From contig CM041197.1 of assembly GCA_023078555.1 (NCBI GenBank), positions 5,415,810-5,479,809 on the forward strand: a stretch of 64,000 nt of DNA, read 5' to 3'. Positions within the stretch are counted from its first letter, which is position 1. Every line of letters starts with the position of its first letter. The position numbers and the translations under genes were made by a program. The notes below the pieces were generated by a model that saw nothing but the letters and a program-made list of their open reading frames with translations, was not told the DNA's origin and made no database searches. This DNA is from Ulva prolifera (Eukaryota > Chlorophyta > Ulvophyceae > Ulvales > Ulvaceae). Positions 60,251-64,000 of the stretch are shown one piece after another.

Positions 60251-62177
60251 GGTGGCAAGTCAAAATCGGACCAATTAGCCGACCAAATTTTGGACAACTT
60301 ATATTTGAGCGGCCTTTAACTGACAAACTCCTCATAATTCGAAGACTGATTGTGAGCAGCAAGAACGGGTCCTGCACTGTCAGGGGCAGGCTCGTCATCT
60401 TCTCGATGGTGACGCACACCTTGTCGGCCGTCGCTTGCGCGTGTGCCGACTCGAATGCTGGAGTGCCGATGGGTGTGCCGGTAATGGCGGTGCCCTCCGT
60501 GTTATGCGTAATGCCGAGCGCAGCCGCGACAGCTCCCGCATGCTGAGGGCAGCGCGAGTAGGCCGTGCACTTGTGCAGCCGGGGCTCTAGCCCGAGGCGC
60601 TCTGCCGCCGAGACCAGTGCACAGAATACGGCGGCGGCGTCCACGCGCTGCCCAGCGATGTTGCATGCGTCATGATACGCAATGAGGGCGGCCGTCAGCT
60701 CCCTCCTGGTGGCTGGTGCTGGGCCTGCACGGCCTGGCGGGGGCCTTGCAGGGCCAGAGCGAAGAGCAGCGGTGCCGGGCGGTGCGCCGTCGATGTAGAG
60801 AATTGCGGGGAACCTGTACAGAATGTGTTGTGGTATATCCATATCTAGGGATCCAGGAATACAGATGACACAATCATGGGAGGAGTAATCTAACAAAGGA
60901 CTCGTTGCTTCAGGTGAGCCCCTGTGGTTAGAGCATGTCATGTGTACTCATGAGGTCACCGTTTCAATTCTTGTTTTCACGTCTGCCACTCGTGACTTTA
61001 CGTTGCGGCAAGATACGCTCCCGTCCATGTCATCATGCACAGTCAGCATGCTCACCAGCTCAGGCACGCGCATTAACCCCTGTGCACAATCGATGAGACT
61101 AACCAGCGTCTTGACAGCATGGTGGCGAAGGGCAGTAGCGCATGCTTGTGAGACGGAACGGCCTCCAATTGCAAGACGGTTGCAAGGGACATCATGTTGA
61201 TTGCATTCTTCCAGTCCAGCTGCACAAGCACGACATTATCCCACGCCTGCAGCACGGCGCGCGCAGCGTGGCCAAGGTTCAGTGCGCCCCCTGGCACCCC
61301 AACTCCCACCTGCAGTGGCACGAGTGAGGCTCCTAGGCCACTGCACAGGGTCATAGCACACAGGGTTGCTAAGCGCTGCCACGTCTCTGCAATGGCAGTA
61401 GGGCGGACGCCTCCTTGGAGCTTCTGCTGCGGGAGGAGGCGGCAGTCCAGCAAGCGCGGGAGGTGTGGCATCCGGCCGGTGAGGGCCCGGGCAGCGTTCA
61501 CGAAGCAGTGAATCTCCTCGAGCGCGGCCATGGAGGCCATGCCGGCAGCCCGGATGGACTCATACGTCCACCCCGACAGGCCTGGGCCGCTGCCCTTTGG
61601 CAGCTTGTCGAGTAGGCCCAAGAGCGTCTCCTTGTCAATTTACAGCGGGGGCACGGGCTCGGCGGGCTGGGTGTCGGGGAGCAGCGCTACCGTGGGATGC
61701 AGCTGCCGATGTTCCTCATGCACTTCCGGGCTGTACTTGGCGATGGCAGCACCTCCACTTTCGCCGGGGCTTTGCGGCGATTGCCATCGCACGGTGACCT
61801 GTGGTCGGAGCCCGCTAGGCGGAAATCCTGGTTCTGATGCATTCTGCGCTGCTGGCTCGGAGTGGGCTCCGCCAGCTTGGGCTCCTCGCCGTCCATGAAC
61901 AGCGTGATTCAAGTACGAGCACCGTGCGACGTGCCTGCCCCTCCCTTCAGGGATAGAACCCAACCCGGGAAGTCGAGAAAGCGGCCCAAGGCCACTCGTG
62001 CTCCGTCGATGTTGGACGCGTCGATGTTTTCGTTGAGCTTCCGAGAAGCTCGGCCTTTGCGTCACCGAACTCCTTATGGACACGGTCCGGGACCTACGTG
62101 GAGGGCCTGGGCCGAGCGGTGTGGTGGGTGGCGGCGGGGGCCTCGGTATAATGGCGGGGTGGCAGAAGAAAGTGCGG

Positions 62178-62254
62178 TTGGGCGGGCTGGGCCGGGGTGG
62201 GATGGGCTGGGGTGGGTTGGGTTGGGGCGGGTTGGGCTGGGGCGGGCTGTGGGG
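62178..62254 (+). repeat. G-rich tract with quadruplex potential
   Basis: A string of G3-G4 runs separated by one to four bases (ggggtgggttgggttgggg and similar), satisfying the G3+N1-7 rule several times over on the plus strand. It lies between the finger and RT parts of the retrotransposon, i.e. a C-rich stretch in the element's own sense strand. Confidence 0.7.
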
Positions 62255-62513
62255 CCAGCTGTGCGGCGGGCCGCATGCAGTGACCTGACTTCAGTCTCCA
62301 GTTCTACCCTCCCGCACATATATTAGTCTTGTTGGTCTTGGTGGAACCGAATATGCCACCGTGAGAGCACTGCCAATACCCAGCATCGATTTGGTGCAGC
62401 GTCGCAGTACGCAGCCTAGGCCCGTCGCAATGAATGCCTCGGATGTGGTTAAACAGGCTTGCATGTGTGGTGAGACTTCTCCCGAATTCGGAATATGGAC
62501 ACTTAAAGCTCAT

Positions 62514-62811
62514 ACGCAGGGACTCGTTCCACTCAGAGCGGATACACTAACGGTGCAGCCTGACGGGCTGTTGAAGCGGCCAGACATCACGAAAACAAAA
62601 AGCAAACACAAAGCGCTTTAAAAGAATCAAATCTGCAGTTCACTGGAGACTACTCCGCAGGATTGCCAATGGGATTGCCGCACAACGGCACGCGGGCAGC
62701 GAGCGGCCCGCGCCGACATAACAAATGCACAGCCCAACGGGTCACTGAGAAGTTCAGGCGAAACGGGAACAGATATCTAAGTCTTGCAAAATGGCAAGGC
62801 TGCATGACATA
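62514..62811. other. Junction between retrotransposon and satellite
   Basis: A short unique stretch without a supported gene; AT-richer than the element. It may contain the 5' end of the retrotransposon. No direct repeat marking its edge was found. Confidence 0.4.
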
Positions 62812-64000
62812 GATGTGTGTGACTGTAGTGCACGTCCGTTAAAGCGCAACCGGCTTCCCTGTCACCTAGTAGTTGAAAAGTTCACAGGCGCTGAATATGT
62901 AATGTATTGGCTCATCGAGAAAAGATTTTCCACGCGTCGAAGTTGAGTGCTTTAATACAACACACTCTACACAAGCCATAGGCATGTGTGATCTGTGCGC
63001 ACGTCCGTTAGAGCGCAACCAGCTTCACAGTCACCTAGAAGTTGAAAAGTTCACAGGCGCTGAATATGTAATGTATTGGCTCATCGAGAAAAGATTTTCC
63101 ACACGTCGGAGTTGAGTGCTTTACTACAACACACTCTACACAAGCCATAGGCGTGTGTGACCTTTGCGCACGTCCGTTAAAGCGCAACCGGCTTCCCTGT
63201 CACCTAGTAGTTGAAAAGTTCACAGGCGCTGTATATGGCATGCAATTACTCAGCGAGAAAAGATTTTCCACACGTCGAAGATGAGTGATTTACTACAACA
63301 CACTTAACACAAGACATAGGCGTGTGTGACCTTTGCGCACGTCCGTTAGAGCGCAACCGGCTTCACAGTCACCTAGAAGTTGAAAAGTTCACAGGCGCTG
63401 AATATGTAATGTATTGGCTCATCGAGAAAAGATTTTCCACGCGTCGAAGTTGAGTGCTTTAATACAACACACTCTACACAAGCCATAGGCATGTGTGATC
63501 TGTGCGCACGTCTGTTAGAGCGCAACCGGCTTCCCTGTCACCTAGTAGTTGAAAAGTTCACAGGCGCTGTATATGGCATGCAATTACTCAGCGAGAAGAG
63601 AAGTCGACACATTGGATCAGAGCGCTACTCTAGAACACACTTATCACAAGACATAGGTGTGTGTGACCTTTGCGCACGTCCGTTAAGAGCAACATGCTTC
63701 CCTGTCACCTTGAAGTTGAAAAGTTCACAGGCGCTGAATATGTAATGTATTGGCTCATCGAGAAAAGATTTTCCACACGTCGAAGATGAGTGCTTTACTA
63801 CAACACACTGAACACAAGACATAGGCGTGTGTGACCTTTGCGCACGTCCGTTAAAGCGCAACCGGCTTCCCTTTCACCTAGTAGTTGAAAAGTTTGCAGG
63901 CGCTGGATATTGCATGCATTGGCTCAACGAGAAGAGAATTCGACACGTTGGATTAGAGTGCTACTCTAGAACATACTCTACACATGACATAGATGTTTGT
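62812..64000. repeat. 169 bp tandem satellite, seven units, continues past window
   Basis: The anchor cacgtccgtt (cacgtctgtt in one unit) occurs at 62831, 63000, 63169, 63338, 63507, 63675 and 63843, i.e. spacing 169, 169, 169, 169, 168, 168. Units share cgcaaccggctt, gttgaaaagttcacaggcgct and cgagaaaagattttcc. Two subtypes can be told apart after the ggcgct block: A (gaatatgtaatgtattggctca) at units 1, 2, 4, 6 and B (gtatatggcatgcaattactca and variants) at units 3, 5, 7. 169 is not a multiple of three and the frames are short, so it is non-coding. It runs off the right edge. Confidence 0.93.

Larger units (their letters stand above)
57378..62513 (-). mobile_element. Degenerate R2/NeSL-like non-LTR retrotransposon
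   Basis: Minus-strand pieces in the expected order of one ORF. A C2H2-like finger (62513-62304; KCPYSEF, HIRGIH). A reverse transcriptase start at 61621-61073 (GSGPGLSGWTYESIRAAG, then GGVRPTAIAETWQRLA, then LDWKNAIN with the first catalytic Asp). More RT at 60941-60246 (LGLEPRLHKCTAY, GTPIGTPAFESAHAQATADK). A C-terminal segment at 59426-58632, including a CxC-x-H-C knuckle (SRCECG, HAMNC, then RHN). Last, a restriction-like-endonuclease region at 58293-57378 (MSVVEPCADTYGD, HGRLGQPAINHLNRLAEVA). A CCHC knuckle followed by this C-terminal domain is the arrangement of R2/NeSL-type elements, not of APE-type LINEs. It is broken by frameshifts (one near 57970), stops and an inserted element at 59520-60250; YIDG stands where YxDD is expected. 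It should be inactive. Confidence 0.75.

Noticed and set aside
63491-63745. Small Cys-containing protein in the satellite
   Set aside because: The frame follows the repeat, changes between units because 169 is not a multiple of three, and has no other coding sign.
62812-64000. CRISPR-like array
   Set aside because: The whole 169 bp unit is repeated with no unique spacers, and the window is eukaryotic. It is a satellite.

Overview
The window is nuclear DNA from a eukaryote, most likely a green alga (Chlorophyta). Almost every recognisable gene is split by GT-AG introns, typically with gtgcg- or gtgag-like donors and (t)gcag acceptors. Coding exons are GC-rich with G/C third positions, and the proteins look plant-like: an F-box protein of the SKIP31 type, an organellar-type methionine aminopeptidase, an ILP1/PAXBP1 homologue and a plant-type alanine aminotransferase. 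Two genes carry TGTAA, the chlorophyte polyadenylation signal, soon after the stop. The genus cannot be fixed from sequence alone. Exon boundaries below were worked out by hand from splice sites, reading phase and family knowledge, and have no transcript support.

Layout. 1-5803 (+) is the 3' part of an armadillo-repeat gene. 6502-8181 (-) is a low-molecular-weight protein tyrosine phosphatase. 9369-14581 (+) is an unrecognised gene with a possible 2.9 kb intron. 14.6-17.4 kb is largely unassigned but holds a cysteine-rich exon candidate on the minus strand. 17479-21055 (+) is a SKIP31-like F-box gene. 23196-23447 (+) is an intronless ELOF1/Elf1 gene. 23727-30448 (-) is a long leucine-rich-repeat gene, divergent from 30841-34907 (+), a full-length PAXBP1/ILP1 homologue of 916 codons. 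36254-38295 (+) is a type 1 methionine aminopeptidase. 38.6-46.1 kb is a duplicated glutathione S-transferase locus: one intact copy, one copy with a nonsense codon and one inverted exon fragment. 47509-50849 (+) may be a secreted or membrane protein with a low-complexity middle. 52334-57193 (-) is alanine aminotransferase in eight exons.

The right end is repetitive. A degenerate R2/NeSL-like non-LTR retrotransposon lies at about 57.4-62.5 kb on the minus strand. It is interrupted by a 731 bp element with 25 bp terminal inverted repeats. From 62.8 kb to the window edge there is a 169 bp tandem satellite with alternating subtypes.

The genes form no single pathway. They are housekeeping functions (transcription elongation, splicing-associated factor, N-terminal Met removal, amino-acid metabolism, protein turnover) next to a lineage-specific GST expansion and a transposon/satellite-rich flank. 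The most notable structures are the GST duplication with its single nonsense difference, the nested transposon, and the satellite with a dimeric higher-order pattern.
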